Assembly: GCA_033439265.1 (NCBI GenBank) | Contig: JAVTVX010000024.1 | Span: 310,001-374,000 of the forward strand | Direction of reading: 5' to 3' | Source: Dillenia suffruticosa | Taxonomy: Eukaryota > Streptophyta > Magnoliopsida > Dilleniales > Dilleniaceae | Length of the DNA: 64,000 nucleotides | Part shown: positions 35,401 through 47,555 of the stretch, in pieces | Numbering within the stretch: the stretch's first letter is position 1 | Layout: every line of letters begins with the position of its first letter | The notes under the pieces: model-generated | Database searches by the model: none | Seen by the model: the letters and a program-made list of their open reading frames with translations, nothing else | What the model was told of the DNA's origin: nothing | Made by a program: the position numbers and the translations under genes

Positions 35401-35685
35401 GGTTTATTTGCCAGGTACGATCATTGAGAGCAGCCTCATGATGCACGCACTGTCTTCCTGGTTTCGTGTTTCACTTCTGCATCAATGGGAGGTTCAATTA
35501 ATATATCGAAGCATGAGCTCTTTCACCTGTGTGTTTATGCGTTTCGAAATGTGCAACTTTCAATTGTAGTTGCTTATTTATTCATTTATATTGTTTGTCT
35601 ATAATTTTCAATCTGCATAAGAGTTGAGTGATTTTAATGGGCGTTATTACTGCTAGATTTGCCCTGGAAGACATCAGGTTGGAAG
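32420..35685. other. Spacer without recognised gene
   Basis: Mostly AT-rich intergenic sequence. One exon-like island, 32540-32611, sits between TTGCAG and GTAGGC, but it has no recognisable product. A CT-rich duplicated block lies at 33505-33810. Confidence 0.4.
33505..33810. repeat. Diverged CT-rich tandem duplication (~170-bp unit)
   Basis: Unit 1 (about 33505-33650) and unit 2 (about 33685-33810) share the order TTCTCAAACTT, CCTTTCT, then GAAGCAAT[T/C]GTGAAAG[T/C]GAAGATCTCTCTC. The units are imperfect, so the duplication is old. Confidence 0.7.
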
Positions 35686-35689
35686 CTGT

Positions 35690-37720
35690 CATACCTAACC
35701 TGAAATGGGTGGAAAAGGTTGTCTACGGACCAAATTCGGGCATGCTAAGTCATGGTTGTGCCTAGTGTCATGTATAGGGCCACTATTGGGCCAGAAGTGC
35801 AAAATTGGGCTCTGCTATCATGAGCCCAATTTTTGATTACGTAGGTCCTTTTAGGAAATTGGGCAATTGTTGACAGACTGAATGGAGGCCCAAATCACAG
35901 TCTAAGGTCCACGTTAATGCCAACAGGCCCAGTTTGGGCCCATGTTATGGCCAAATCTCGTATAGGGAACAAATTTTTTTATTTATTTATTTTTATTTAT
36001 TTTTTTTTGTTAAGAGGAGAGAACACAAAGCAAAAACAACAGACCCCTCACGGGGGACGTGGACACTCAAGTCCTTTTTTCTTCTTGATGCAACAAACTC
36101 TTGCTGCATCCAGAGCCATAAGCTGGTTCAACTCGATTGGAGGCGTGTCGGACTCCAGATAACTGTTGTCATTTTCTTCCGAACTAGGAAAATTCAGCCC
36201 CAATTTGGCCAACCTATACGCGCATCTATTGGCTTCCCTACAGACATGGGTGATTGACCTAATGCCTAAGCTATGCATGATTTCCTTACAGTCCTCCAGC
36301 AGATGCGCCCAAGGGTGGTGCGGCCCCACCCCCATGTTGATCGCATTTACCAGAGTAAGAGAATCACACTCAATGACCATAGGGTTAAACTTCTTTTGGC
36401 TATCAGTAGCCCCATCCTCAAACCCCATAGCTCAGCCATCTCTCCTTTAGTCATGCTAGCATTCATCCAAAAACCATAAACCCATCCGCTCACTATTTAT
36501 GAAAATTCCATCTGCATTGGATTGGCTCCCCACCAAAGTAGCAACACCATCCACATTCAGAGCACGTTCCTCTGGTTGCTTCCAACTAATTTTAACTTCA
36601 CCCACTTTACCTGTGTCCCTCTTCAACCTCTCCCTATAGACCCTCTCCAAACTAACAACTCTTTTAGCCACTGCAGATGGTGGCTCCAGTTTGTTTTGAT
36701 ATTGGATACAACACCTCAACTTCCAAACCTCCCAGACTTTGCGAGGAAAATCATCTCCTCCTTATCAAAACCCATCTTAAGCATGATCGTTAGGAGACCC
36801 ATCTTTCGAAAAGGAGCCATTACAGCTATCGGTTCGAATTAGTCGACCCACAATCTTGGATACCGGGTGGTACCCAAGACATTGTACCAAAAAAAAAAAC
36901 ATCTTATGATTCTTGTTCATCCCCTTCCTTATCCAATCCACCACATTGTTGCTACAAAAGCTCGTGGACTTATCAATCCCTGTCAACAACTTTATCCAAA
37001 TTTTCCTTGCATGAATACAATCCCTCAGAGTATGAGCTATGGTTTCCTCCTCATCCCTACATATACCGTAGGTCCCTTCTGTGGAGATGCCTTTTTTCTT
37101 CATTTCGACATTTGTGAGAATCTTTCCCTTCGGTATAGGAATAATATCAGTCTCATTCTAATTATGTAGGCCCATATGCAAATATTTGGCCCACATTTCT
37201 GACAACGGTGCCCAAACCAGGCCCACTTTTATGGTCTATTAGTTCAATAAACGACAAACAAGCCTAACTTACAGCCAACCGGTTCCAATGTGGGGCGAAT
37301 TTATGGTAAAGTCTCGTAGGCCCAATTTTGTCCAATTAGACCCAAGTACCAATAAGAGCCCAAGTTACGGCCCAATGTAGGCCCAACTATTGATCATAAA
37401 GGCTCATGTGAAAATGTTTGGGCCCAACGCAGGGCCATTTTATGGTCTATAAGGCCCAATATATGACTGTCCGGCCTCATTTGCAGCCATCGAATTCCAA
37501 TGAAGGCATGTTTATGGGAGAAATCTCACGTAGGCCCAATTTATGACGAATCAGGCCCAATATAAGACAATTAGGCCGATAAGGGCAGGATTATGACCCA
37601 CTAGGCCCACTAAAAGAATTATTAGGCCCAGTATCGGCCCAATTCACTGGTAAGGCCTAGCTTTACCAAGGCCCAACCACGTCATTTGCCAAATTAGGGC
37701 CATACAGCCGAACCGGGATA
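35690..37720. repeat. GGCCCA-rich satellite-like array, interrupted by a LINE
   Basis: AGGCCCAAT-type motifs recur every 20-50 bases on both sides of the LINE tail at 35967-37165. Two adjacent higher-order units can be aligned on the right side. TTTTATGGTCTAT occurs at about 37227 and 37438; CAGCCA...TTCCAATG at about 37272 and 37483; and TCTC..GTAGGCCCAATTT near 37312 and 37526. The higher-order period is therefore about 211 bp. Part of another unit (TTATGG.CAAATCTCGTA) is left of the LINE at about 35944. No coding potential is seen. Confidence 0.65.
35967..37165 (-). mobile_element. 5'-truncated LINE tail inside the GGCCCA array
   Basis: The minus strand carries the zf-RVT end of a LINE (37103-36777, 'GICRDEEETIAHTLRDC'). 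The RNase H-like domain follows in pieces at 36719-36456 ('ALNVDGVATL') and 36428-36048 ('VIECDSLTLVNAI', 'CREANRCAYRLAKLGL'). The AT-rich T-run at 35970-36010 is the poly-A tail. Only the 3' third of a LINE is present, and frame changes separate the coding pieces. The flanking DNA on both sides is the same GGCCCA repeat, which shows the LINE entered after the array had formed. Confidence 0.85.
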
Positions 37721-38690
37721 GAAGGAATGAAGCCTACAGTTCAACGTTGAGCCGAGATACTGAAATGGCTCAACTACTGAACCGATTTAGAGGTCACCAC
37801 CAGTCCAATAAGCGTGGGTGGTCCGTCTAGCGTCTTTACGCATACCCAATGCAAAACCAGAACGCACCATGACACAGACCCAATGACTGATACAGAACGA
37901 TAGAAAGTCCATGGCACGCAATATAAACTCAGATCTGGGCTCACCTCGCCTGTTATAACAAATTGACCTACACTGCTGGCATTATTTTACACCCTAGATT
38001 TAGACCTTGCTCACTGGTTACACTTACTAAAATAAAATCGAGGGCAGTGGAACAGAAACACAGTTACAACATATTACAATGCTTTGATATAAAGCCAATT
38101 AAAATCAACAGCCAGGAATGCAAGACAATTTCTAGCCAGATTCCCCTCCCCCACCCCGACAAAGAAAAAGAAAAAAACCTACCGTGCAGAGCAATAGAAT
38201 ATTTTCCCAAAGCAACAGGGGCCGGATGCTGTGGTTGCTCTTTGAAGACTACAAAGCATCTGAAGCTTTCATTTTGACAGCTTTACCAAATGACGCATTT
38301 ATCAGGCAACAATCACCTAGACGATGGATTCAAAACATGAAACTCTTGTGCAAAGTTTGTACCGTACTAAACTCTGGAGTCCCGACACAGAATTCAGACC
38401 AGGAAAAGAAAAAATATGCGCATTTGACAATTGGCCTGAGGAACTTTAGTAAGTGCCACGTGATGCTCAGTATTGTTAGCCTTGGTCATTGCCAAGGTTT
38501 CACGGCAAGAAGGCCATCTTATTAAATAAAAGAACTGCAAGTTGAATGACAAGAAGAGGCATATGAGTAAACATGAAACATGAACACTGGCACGGAAAAA
38601 GACACTGGATAAGATTTCAAAATAGGAGGGGGAAAAAAGCGCCATGGAAATGGGAGGAACATGTCATGAAATAATATTATTTTTATGTAA
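37721..38690. other. Spacer without recognised features
   Basis: No gene or element is supported. Open frames here are short and lack family resemblance. Confidence 0.4.
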
Positions 38691-38900
38691 GATATATAAT
38701 TCAAATAATATTATTACAATTTATCTATACAACAAAGCCTTATCCCACTAAATGGGATTAGTCATATAGATCCTTTTATGTCATTGTACTTTATTTTATA
38801 TCGCATATTCACTGTTTTCAGAATTTATCTACAAGTTACTATAAAATTATTATATAAGCGATTTATATTTTAAATGTCATAATTATTACAATTTACTCTG
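38690..38900. repeat. Dispersed repeat with CCTTATCCCACTAAATGGG motif
   Basis: The segment contains ACAAAGCCTTATCCCACTAA followed by a reverse-complementary half and ATAGATCC. I recall this motif as a widespread short dispersed repeat in dicot genomes. I cannot assign it to a family from this copy. Confidence 0.4.
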
Positions 38901-38944
38901 AACATGAAACTCTGGTGTGTTAAGCCATGTAAGTTCTTCATTTT

Positions 38945-41900
38945 TTAACAACAAAGTCTTTTTTTTTTCCCTTTTTTTCCAAAGAGCCCTTGGCAATCCT
39001 TTCCAAGGATAACAATAAGCCCTTGTGGCCAATGTGCACATTGTTTGGCCTCCCACTAGAAAAAATCATCCTTTCAAATCCATATCTGATTCAAGAGCTT
39101 CTCGCACTCTGTGATCAAACCTGGATAAAGGAGAGGAAGCTTTACCGAAGGGAGATAATAGTCCAACTTGGAATCCATCTCTATCAGGAGCTTAAGAACT
39201 CTCTTCTCCCAAGCAAGGTTTAAACAATGCCGGGGAGCAGAAAGCTCTACTTTGGGCATACTACAGCTACCTAGGTCGGCAATAAAACCAGACACCTGGT
39301 TAGCCTCTCCATCTCTTATAAGCCTCATTCTCTATATCGTAACCATTTAATCTTATTTTCCCCCCTTTTACATACCACAAGGTTTGTTGTAGAGGTAGCC
39401 TATTCATACTCTCTAACTCAGTGCTATATCACGTTCATCACTTCATTTTCAGACTTCTTAGTAACATTAGCATTGAAATACAGGTGTTCTTGCACTTCTA
39501 GAGGCACCAAATAGCTTGACGAAAGACAGAAGCCCAAGTATGCCTGCCCAACATTGCACCTTACTCAACTATAAGTTTCTCCAAGGCAAACTCTCTCTAC
39601 TCTATGCGTAAAACCAAGTTTCAACGTCTCTGGAACTGGTTGCCGCCAAACTTTTAGGACTTGGCCGCATTCGCAGAGAATGTGCGCTGGTGCCCTGAAC
39701 TTCCACTGGATGTTCTTAAATGGAAGAGAATGAGGCTCTCAAAAGCATGGAAAGCCCTACCATTGCTAGGGTGGATGCCTTCCAAGAGTTTATCCAATTC
39801 TAAACCTTCGTAAGCAAATGATAGTACTCAGCCCTAGTAACTCGGCATTGCCAAAAAGGGGACAGGTACATCCCTAGATCTATAATGGTTAAAATTTCAG
39901 CAAAGCCTGCAATACCTCGAGCTGTTGCTTGACTGATATTAGTGGAAAAGAACATAGATTTATGCAAATTAACCTTCTGCACCAATATATCACAGAAAGA
40001 CCAGATATATTGTTCAACTGTTTAATACCAGATCATCTATGAAGAATATATGGGAGATAGGATAAAGACCTTGAAACCTACAAAGGTTCGATCTTTTCTC
40101 TTTTCCAACATGAGATATCATTCTGCAGAGACTGTCCAAATAGATAACAAGTACAGGGATAGGCTCCATTCCACAAAGCAGGCATCAAAGAAGACATAAG
40201 GTGGAACATTATGATGCCTACAATCTTCCCAGTCGGGCCAATTCAGAGTGGGTGACGGAGAGAAGATCCCACCAAACTCTATCATCAATCTTCACTAAAT
40301 TAACTTCAATCGCAAAGGATCATATTTTACCTTTCTAGTTCCTCATAGTATGTAACATTACTTAAGCTACGATGATGCTGTCTTTGCTCTGGCACCCTGG
40401 ATAAAACTACAATGGTTTGGAGCAATTAGGCGAGGCAACAGGAGCTTTGGAATGTTAGCAACAGTTTTGGTGAGGATCTTACGGGCCACAATGCTTAGGC
40501 TTATGTGCCTCAGCTGGTCACTATCTAAGGTCTAGTCATGATAGGGATCAAAATGATCAATGTCTCACTCCACCTTGTATCAAAAGAGTTGATTTCAAGA
40601 AGACCCTCACGACGACTAATGAAAGTCCTTCCAAAACTGTTGATAAATGAAAGAAGGTATACCATCTAGGTCACGAGATTTGAAACTCTAACCTCTTTGA
40701 GATATAACTCCACCCCCCCCCCCCCGGCGCAAGAAAGAGCCTCTATTTAACGTATTCTCAAGCACCGAAACTGATGTGGTGATATTTGTACCTTTGGTCC
40801 CTTATAGTCAAGAAGTCTCTAAAGGGATCCACAATTAGCTTCTTCCAGTCCTCTTCTTGTTCAACCTATTCATTACTTGGATTTGTTAGCCTAACAATTT
40901 GGTTACTTCATCTTCGAATTATTGTTGTTGCATGAAAAAACTTCATGTTCTTGTCCCACAACTGAAGCCGATGCATCTGAGATTTCTGAAACCAGAGCAT
41001 TGCTTCTTGTTCCGGTTGACTCATGAGGCTCTTCTCAAGGTTGATTAAGAACGGGTTATACTCTCTTTGAAGAGTTCATTGAATTCCTCCCTCTAACTTA
41101 TTTGTTTTCTATGTGTTAGCTGATACTTCCAAGTTCCACCACCGGCCTCCTGACCGTTAATACTCCAGTTTCTCTTTACCACCTTTTTCAAATTAAGGAT
41201 GTAAAACCCAAACTAGCTGGAGTTTAAATGGACCCGAAAGGATTAGACAATGATTATAATACACCTCAGTAAAATGCAAAAGGGAACTTTACCCTCCATG
41301 CAGCGTTTGCAAATAAGTTTTCCAGCCTTTCCCAGATTTGACTCAGCCCTTGACTATTTGACATGAGATCCCCCACTCGTCATCCGCACTCATGGCTTGG
41401 TTCCTATCCCCTCCTGTTACCCAAGGCTAAGTTGTTAAGAGATGACATTGGCTCCAGATCTTCCCACGCTCGATTTGTTTACTGAGGGATTATAAACAAT
41501 ATTTACAAGCCAAATGGGATGTCTCAAATATCTAACGTGGGCATGAATTATTTGAGGTGAATGGCCATCTAACCGTGAGCAACAGTGTATACTTTTTCCT
41601 TAATAATTCAAGTTTCAGCTAGAATTAACACCTGCGGGCTAGACTCTGATATATATTTTGGATTTCTCCTGCAGTTGGCACTAGTTGCCCCTTGACATTC
41701 AAGAACAGGACCTTAATTGGACCGATAATTAAGGGGAACGCTTTTGTGCTGAGAAGCACTCTTCTAAGCTCAGCTCCAATGTATACCTAATCCCTAGTGA
41801 TACAAGTTTCAGCAAGAATTAACACGTATGGGATATAGACTCTGATATAATCTTTTGGGATTCTCCAGCATTTGGCACTAGTTTCCCCTTGGATGTCCCC

Positions 41901-41990
41901 AACCCCTACCACATACTGCAATGGGCACGGAGGCAACTTGCACCCTAGTTTTTAGTGATCATGGATCTCATGCCGGTGAAAGTAAGACTT
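38945..41990 (-). mobile_element. Heavily decayed LINE, minus strand
   Basis: The T-rich run at 38957-38978 represents the poly-A tail. The RNase H-like domain follows at 39328-39074 ('GFIADLGSCSMPKVELSAPRHCLNLAWEK', 'EMDSKLDYYLP'). Reverse-transcriptase sequence is at 39985-39800 ('VNLHKSMFFSTNIS'). Weakly readable sequence extends to about 41990, where the minus strand resembles the start of the endonuclease region. Many stops and frame changes are present. At about 3 kb this is a longer copy than the other LINEs in the window. Confidence 0.7.
41587..41910. repeat. ~194-bp tandem duplication at the 5' end of the LINE
   Basis: GTATAC...CAAGTTTCAGC.AGAATTAACAC starting at 41587 recurs at 41781. 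GGCACTAGTT.CCCCTTG recurs at about 41685 and 41875. The copies have diverged appreciably. Confidence 0.7.
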
Positions 41991-42368
41991 CTATCCCCAG
42001 GATGATGCAATCTACCATTGCTACTGTTGTCAACAATGACCGCCGATTAAAAGAATGTAAGTGACACAAAACAAGAAGCTGGCAAGCTCAAGGTTCGTGG
42101 TCAAGGGAAGGATTAGATGGATTTATAATCTAAAAGATGGTGAGACCAAGGCAAGAGAAGCTCACAAGAAGGCACCAGAAGGCAGTTGTGGCCAAGGACA
42201 ACGGCTGCCAACAAAGAGGCTAGCTGCTGCTTCACAGAACAGCTTCTCTGCCCCGCACGCAGCTGTGCTGAGTGAACAAGTCCAAGAAGCTATATTGAAT
42301 CATTTTTTCTATTTAATTTTATTGCAAATTTTGTCCTTCCTTCACGCTGGTTGTTTAGGGGTTACTAG

Positions 42369-43112
42369 TAGTGCGTCTATATGAGACTCCCATCCCCTAC
42401 CATCCCACCCCTTTTGGGACAAGTCTATCTAGGGACGGGAAGGGCTCTTCCCTTATTTTAAATGGAACGACAAAATCCCAGCCCATCTCGTCCCTCTAAG
42501 GGATGAGGGACAGAACGGGACGATCCTTCAGTCAAATCCTAGAGGTCGTCGTAGTCTAAGAAGAGAGAGATAGAGATTTCTGGAATTGTCGCCAGCTGTG
42601 GTGGTCGGATTGTAGTCGGAGATGAGAGAGAGACTCAAAAACCCTAGGAGCTGATCGTCTTCCAAGCATTGGAGAAGAGAGTGAAGGAGAGAGTCAAATC
42701 ATTGGAGAAGAGAGAGAAGGAGAGCGTCTCATTGTCAAGCAGAAGTCTGATCGTCGGAGAAGAGAGAGATTGTCACCGTCTGAGGTTTAATCGTCTGACG
42801 CAAAAACCCTAGAGGTCTGATCGTTTGATGGAAGAGAAGAAAGAGAATCAGAGAAGAGAGAGGAGAGCATCTGATTGTCAGAGAAGAGTGAGATCGTCGC
42901 AACCTGAGATCTGATCATCTTTGAGAAGAAGAGAGGAGAGAGGGAGGCAGGGAGAGGGAGATAGCGTGTGAGTGTTGGCTGCCTTCATTTTTTTTAGGGG
43001 GGTTAATCCCTACAGTTTTCCCATATGAGGCTAAATATTCAAACACATACCGGCCCATATCCAGGGACAGGACGGGCCAGCCCTGCAGGACAAGCCTATT
43101 TTCACGGCGCTA
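42369..43112. mobile_element. Non-autonomous hAT element with 8-bp target duplication
   Basis: An exact 8-bp direct repeat, GTTACTAG, lies at 42361-42368 and 43113-43120. This is the target-duplication length of the hAT superfamily. The enclosed 744 bp has imperfect terminal inverted repeats: the left end reads TAGTGCGTCTATATGAGACT, and the right end read inwards is TAGCGCCGTGAAAATAGGCT. Subterminal regions are rich in GGGAC/GTCCC motifs, as in many plant hAT MITEs. The interior (about 42540-42970) is GA-rich and built of diverged repeats of AGAAGAGAGAGA and CTGATCGTC. There is no transposase coding sequence, so mobility would depend on an element elsewhere. Confidence 0.8.
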
Positions 43113-43507
43113 GTTACTAGAACTCTAGTTTCCTAATCAATTACTTAGACTATTTAAACACTTTATTTTCTCATTATATGATAACTTTTAGAATATCAAC
43201 AAAATTTTAGTTTCTCTCTAAACTTAGTTGTAGACCTTTTTTGTTTCTTGGAGTTGGACACGCAAAGGTTTGGGCTTTGTACTTAACAAACCCACCATGT
43301 ATCCACTACATCAGTGAGACTTTCTATCGCCAGTGTGATGCAGCCCTTCACAAGGCTATGCGCAATGCTAAGGATTGAGCATGGCACAAGGCCGCAAGGC
43401 ACACACAAGAAGACATTTTAGAGGTTTGCACGGACAAATGTATCCAACCTCATGACAAGCCAAAGGGTGTCAATGAAGAGACACTATCATGGCCCGAGGA
43501 AGAGCAA

Positions 43508-44005
43508 TTGCCTAAGGCATTGCATGACATCGCACCGGCCTACACAAGCAATGGCACGTGGCGCCCGAGCACCAACATGCCAAAGGACACGACCTTTCGT
43601 CCAAAGGTCACGACCTTTCGTGCCACATCAAATAATCATCAAGCAATTGACTCTAAAGAAGAAAAGAAGGCTATTGCAGCTGAAAAGATGCGAGCAAAAA
43701 GTCCCCCGTTCAAAAAGACACCATGCAAGGAGACACCATCTCACGAGCAGCCTGCACATGCACATGCACATGCACCATGTCACGAGCAACCTACATGTGC
43801 GCACATGCAAATGACATGCTGTGTAATGCCACCACACGAAGAGACACCAAACAATATAGGCCAAAAGGCACCATTGCATGAAGAGGTGCACACAATAGTA
43901 CAACCGCATGAACCATGGCCCGAGGGAGACAATGCAATGCACCATGCGCATGACCATGAGACCAAGGAGACATGCGCCAATGAACCAGCAAGTGAAAAGA
44001 CATGA
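43508..44005 (+). other. Open frame of 165 codons, His/Pro/Glu-rich and repetitive, unassigned
   Basis: The frame is rich in His, Ala, Pro, Glu and Thr, with short internal repeats ('HAHAHAPCHEQP', 'CAHMQM', 'PHEETP'). It also encodes direct repeats such as ACGACCTTTCG twice. I recognise no domain. The surrounding sequence, including a CTATCAATAAAATTCAG stretch at 44364-44380, looks like the inside and end of an LTR element. The frame may therefore be a fossil gag-like remnant rather than a host gene. Confidence 0.25.
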
Positions 44006-44009
44006 ATAG

Positions 44010-44720
44010 AAGCACTATGGATCAAGGAAACAGAGGCAATGCTCGAAGAAATGGAGCCATGGCTTGATGGAAGCACAGCAACACATGAGCCAGCATGCAC
44101 TAGCGCATGAGTAGCGTTCACTAGCATACACAGGCAGCACCATACAGCCGAAAGGCCACCAGTCCCCCTAGGCAATAACTGTTTTTATGAAACAATTCCT
44201 TTTATTTTTCTAAGCCTTCCATTGATGTAATAAAGGCAGTTATAACTGCAAAGTAGTTAATATGTATTAGGAGACTTTTGGAGTGAAAAGACTTATGTAA
44301 TGAGGACCTTTGCTATCCAAGCCCTCGTCAATAAACAGGGCAGTCCTCCCTCATTTGTAACAGACAATTTCTATCAATAAAATTCAGAAGTTCAGTCCCT
44401 TATTCGTGAGTGTCTATCTAGGGCTTAAGGATGCAACATCCCCTTAGGTTATATCACCAATGCGTGATCAAGGCTCTTGCATTTGTCAAACCCAACAAAG
44501 GCAAGTTCAAATCCTTTCCATCCTTCTCCATCTCATTTCTATTTCATCCTCCCTTCTCTAGCGAGCCACCCTTGTGCATATGGTATTTTGGTATTGTGCA
44601 TAAGGAGAAACTCCAATCCTTCCACCATAACCTCCCCCAAACACCATAGCCACCTAAAGTTCCTAGGGCATCACAGCCAATTCTTGTGCCAAGCCCATGG
44701 AACGTAGCATTATTTGGTGC
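44010..44720 (+). other. LTR-like sequence without a confirmed partner
   Basis: ATAAAATTCAG, a polyadenylation-like region, is followed by a stretch ending near GGTGCTTTCATTGAAAGAG (about 44718-44736). That resembles the leader of plant LTR elements. I cannot define both LTRs, so the boundaries are approximate. It is a fossil at best. Confidence 0.25.
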
Positions 44721-44829
44721 TTTCATTGAAAGAGCATCAGAGGTTGCAACATAGTGTCTCTAGAGTGTTTGAGAAGTGTCCAGAAAGCATACATGTCTAC
44801 AATTTAAAAGAATATTTGGACATGTAAGA

Positions 44830-45635
44830 TGGAGTATCCCACGAGTCCCCTGCTGTCCAACACATGCCAATGTCTAACACGTGTCAAAAATAAACACAAC
44901 TTCCATTTTGAAGTGCATGTGATACACAGACTACAACTTTGCATGACAAAACAATTGTCATCCATTTCTTGCGTTTGTGCAGGAATACTTGCAAAGAACC
45001 AAGTTCATAGTGATGATAAGTTACATCAAATTCAAAACCCAAAAGAAGCTAAGCCCTCTAAGCAACTACAATGACAAAAGTGAAGTTCAATTTCAAATCC
45101 GATTGTAAGTCAGGAAAGGAAAGAGCGGCTAGAAATGCACAAACAAGACGAGAACATTGGTACCATGAGTTGACAGAATGACATCATAACTAGATAAAGT
45201 AGATTCCTCCCCCAATTGTTTAGATAACTATTTGAGGAAGAGCTCATGAAGAAGCGCCACACCACCATGTGAACTCACTATATCGAGGTGTTGCCACTAG
45301 AAAATTGTAGGAGATAGATAACCGACAATTCGCCATTAAAATTAGATGTTGGATGATGTGGAAATATACGCGAAAACATGTCTTGTAGTCCACTAAGACT
45401 GTTCATGAAATGTGTTCTAAACATTGGAGGTTGACAAGCAACATCATTATTGGTTGTTATCCACAATATACAGGGTCAAACATGGAAAAAGTTATTTAAG
45501 TTGTTGGGTTTTGATTGAAAAATTCTCCAACATTTTCCAGTTGCAAATGCATGGGCAAACAAAATGCATAAGTTTGACGAGTTCCCTATTAAAGGTACAC
45601 AGAGTTTGGGAGCAATCCAAGAGATTGCTGGAATG
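44830..45635. other. Spacer without recognised features
   Basis: No coding or element signature can be supported. Confidence 0.4.
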
Positions 45636-45639
45636 CAGC

Positions 45640-46771
45640 TGTTGAGAAAGTGAGAGACAGTAAATTGCTTCCTAAACACATTCTATGGGTTTATATTTAT
45701 ATATATCAAAAGGGAAGCACTCCAAGAACATTAACTATATGGTGTATATTTCCAAAGTCAGCTAATCATATCCCCTAGAACAACAAACGTACTAGTCTCA
45801 ATACTTTATGGATTCTCACTTATTTCCAGCATACTCCATTCGTTCCCTTTTATTTAAAACACTCCCCCTCAAAATGGAGTATATAGATAATATGTACCAA
45901 GTTTGTTACAAATATCATGTTTTATAATATGGAACCAAATCCAATAAGCAGAATGATGAAAAACATAACTTGCTAATGAGTGACCACTATCTAGAGAAAA
46001 GATGGAGCAAGTAACCACCAAATTAAGAAGAGGAAAGACCGACAAATTGACAGAGACAGTTTCGTCTAGAAAGGATGCTGGAACAACAGCACATGAGCTT
46101 CACACTGCGGTGAGGGTAGGAAACTAGATGAGCATGTGACAGTGTGTGAGGGCTTAGCCGGTGGTGGGTCTCTAGGAGGAGGTTGACAGACAGCATCTAT
46201 GGTGATGGATGATGACACTCTACTGATTTAATCTTTAATAGGGTAATGTGCCTCTTGAACTCAGAATCTTAAGATCCTGTTGAACTTGATGGCAGAAGAG
46301 CTTGACAGGAGGAAGGACAATGAGCAATAACTCAAGCTTAACCGAAAGTTCACTCGATTTGAGTAGCTTAGGATTGACTTGTGACTAATTAGAGGAAGAT
46401 GTAACTGAGCTCCCATGGGGCCAGATGGCAGACGAGTTTTAAGAAAATTGGAGGACAACAAAAGATGAGCTCAACTAGAGAACGTGCTTGTCAAAGACAG
46501 ACCCGAGAATAATAGCTCTAATACCATGTTGAGAAAGAAAGAAGAGAGACAACATTGTTCAAGACTCAATGACTTGAGTGCCTAAACACACTCACCAGGT
46601 TTGTATTTAGATATATCAAAAGAGGAGGATGCTAACAACAACAAATATATGGTGTATATTTCTTAAGTCAGCTATTTATATTCCCTAGAACCACAAACCT
46701 AATAGTCACAATACTTTATTAATTCTATTTTATTTCCAATATACTCTACTAACGCTCTTTTATTCCCTACA
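45640..46771 (-). mobile_element. TRIM-like miniature LTR element (copia-type signals)
   Basis: Direct terminal repeats lie at 45640-45861 and 46527-46771. Both begin TGTTGAGAAAG, both end in ACA, and they share ATATGGTGTATATTTC and CAATACTTTAT. On the minus strand the right LTR is followed by TGGTATTAGAGCTATTATTC, a close match to the initiator-Met tRNA primer site. The left LTR is preceded by TTTTGAGGGGGAG, a polypurine tract. These signals fix a minus-strand orientation. The internal 665 bp has no coding capacity, which fits a TRIM or strongly reduced copia derivative. Flanking pentamers GCAGC and ATAGC agree at only three positions, so the target duplication is decayed or absent. Confidence 0.8.
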
Positions 46772-47550
46772 ATAGCAACCTCTAACCCTGCAAAACCTTA
46801 CAATTAAAGCAAAAGGTTCAGAGATTACATAATCTGCCAAGGGTTGGAAGGTGGAGAATATCATAAAATTGAACCTACCACAAGAAGGTGAAAAAGATGA
46901 GCGGATTGAATATAAGGTTATGCTTTAGAGGGGCAATGCTTGGAATCTGAGATGATTTAACGCTTTATCTAAGTGCAATGGTAGCAAGGCACAAGGGGAT
47001 GGAAAATTGGGGGCCTGACATGGAATGTCTTTGGTGATTTCTAGCATACATGAATGTTTTGTCACTCTTTCCAATGCTAGGAAAAGATACGACCAGTCCC
47101 AACATCCGAGTATCAAAAGAAGCAATAACTTCAGTCTAGACAGCCAAGATAGAAATCAAAATGGACAGGATACTAGGTCACTGTCTACTTTTAGTTTACC
47201 CCTACTGAAATCCAAGATAAGCAATGTAGAGTAGTAAGGCATCTTGCTTTACATCAAGTATGCAGCATTACCGCATCCTATGGAGAAATTGTTACAAATC
47301 ATCTTCGCATACAGTGAAATTGGATATGATTGATAGTACACTATCATTTACCCATAAAAACGTCAATAAAAAAGGCTTCATATAGCAGCCACCAAAAAAC
47401 CCTAAAGACAAATCACAGTGATGCAAAAACTGATTTCGAAGAACTAGTTGGAAACAATCGAGGAGACGCCGTAAAATTGAGCTTTGTTCCGAACCGGCTT
47501 CAAAAAAAAAAATTTAAAACAACATACATGGTAAAAGAATTCTAAAAATA
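46772..47550. other. Spacer without recognised features
   Basis: No gene is supported. Confidence 0.4.
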
Positions 47551-47555
47551 ACACA

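Noticed and set aside
35690-37720. GGCCCA motifs as a site II promoter
   Set aside because: The motifs are repeated throughout an array with no adjacent gene or TATA box. A satellite-like repeat explains them better.
43628-44175. Cys/His-rich minus-strand open frames
   Set aside because: They mirror the low-complexity plus-strand frame and show no domain.
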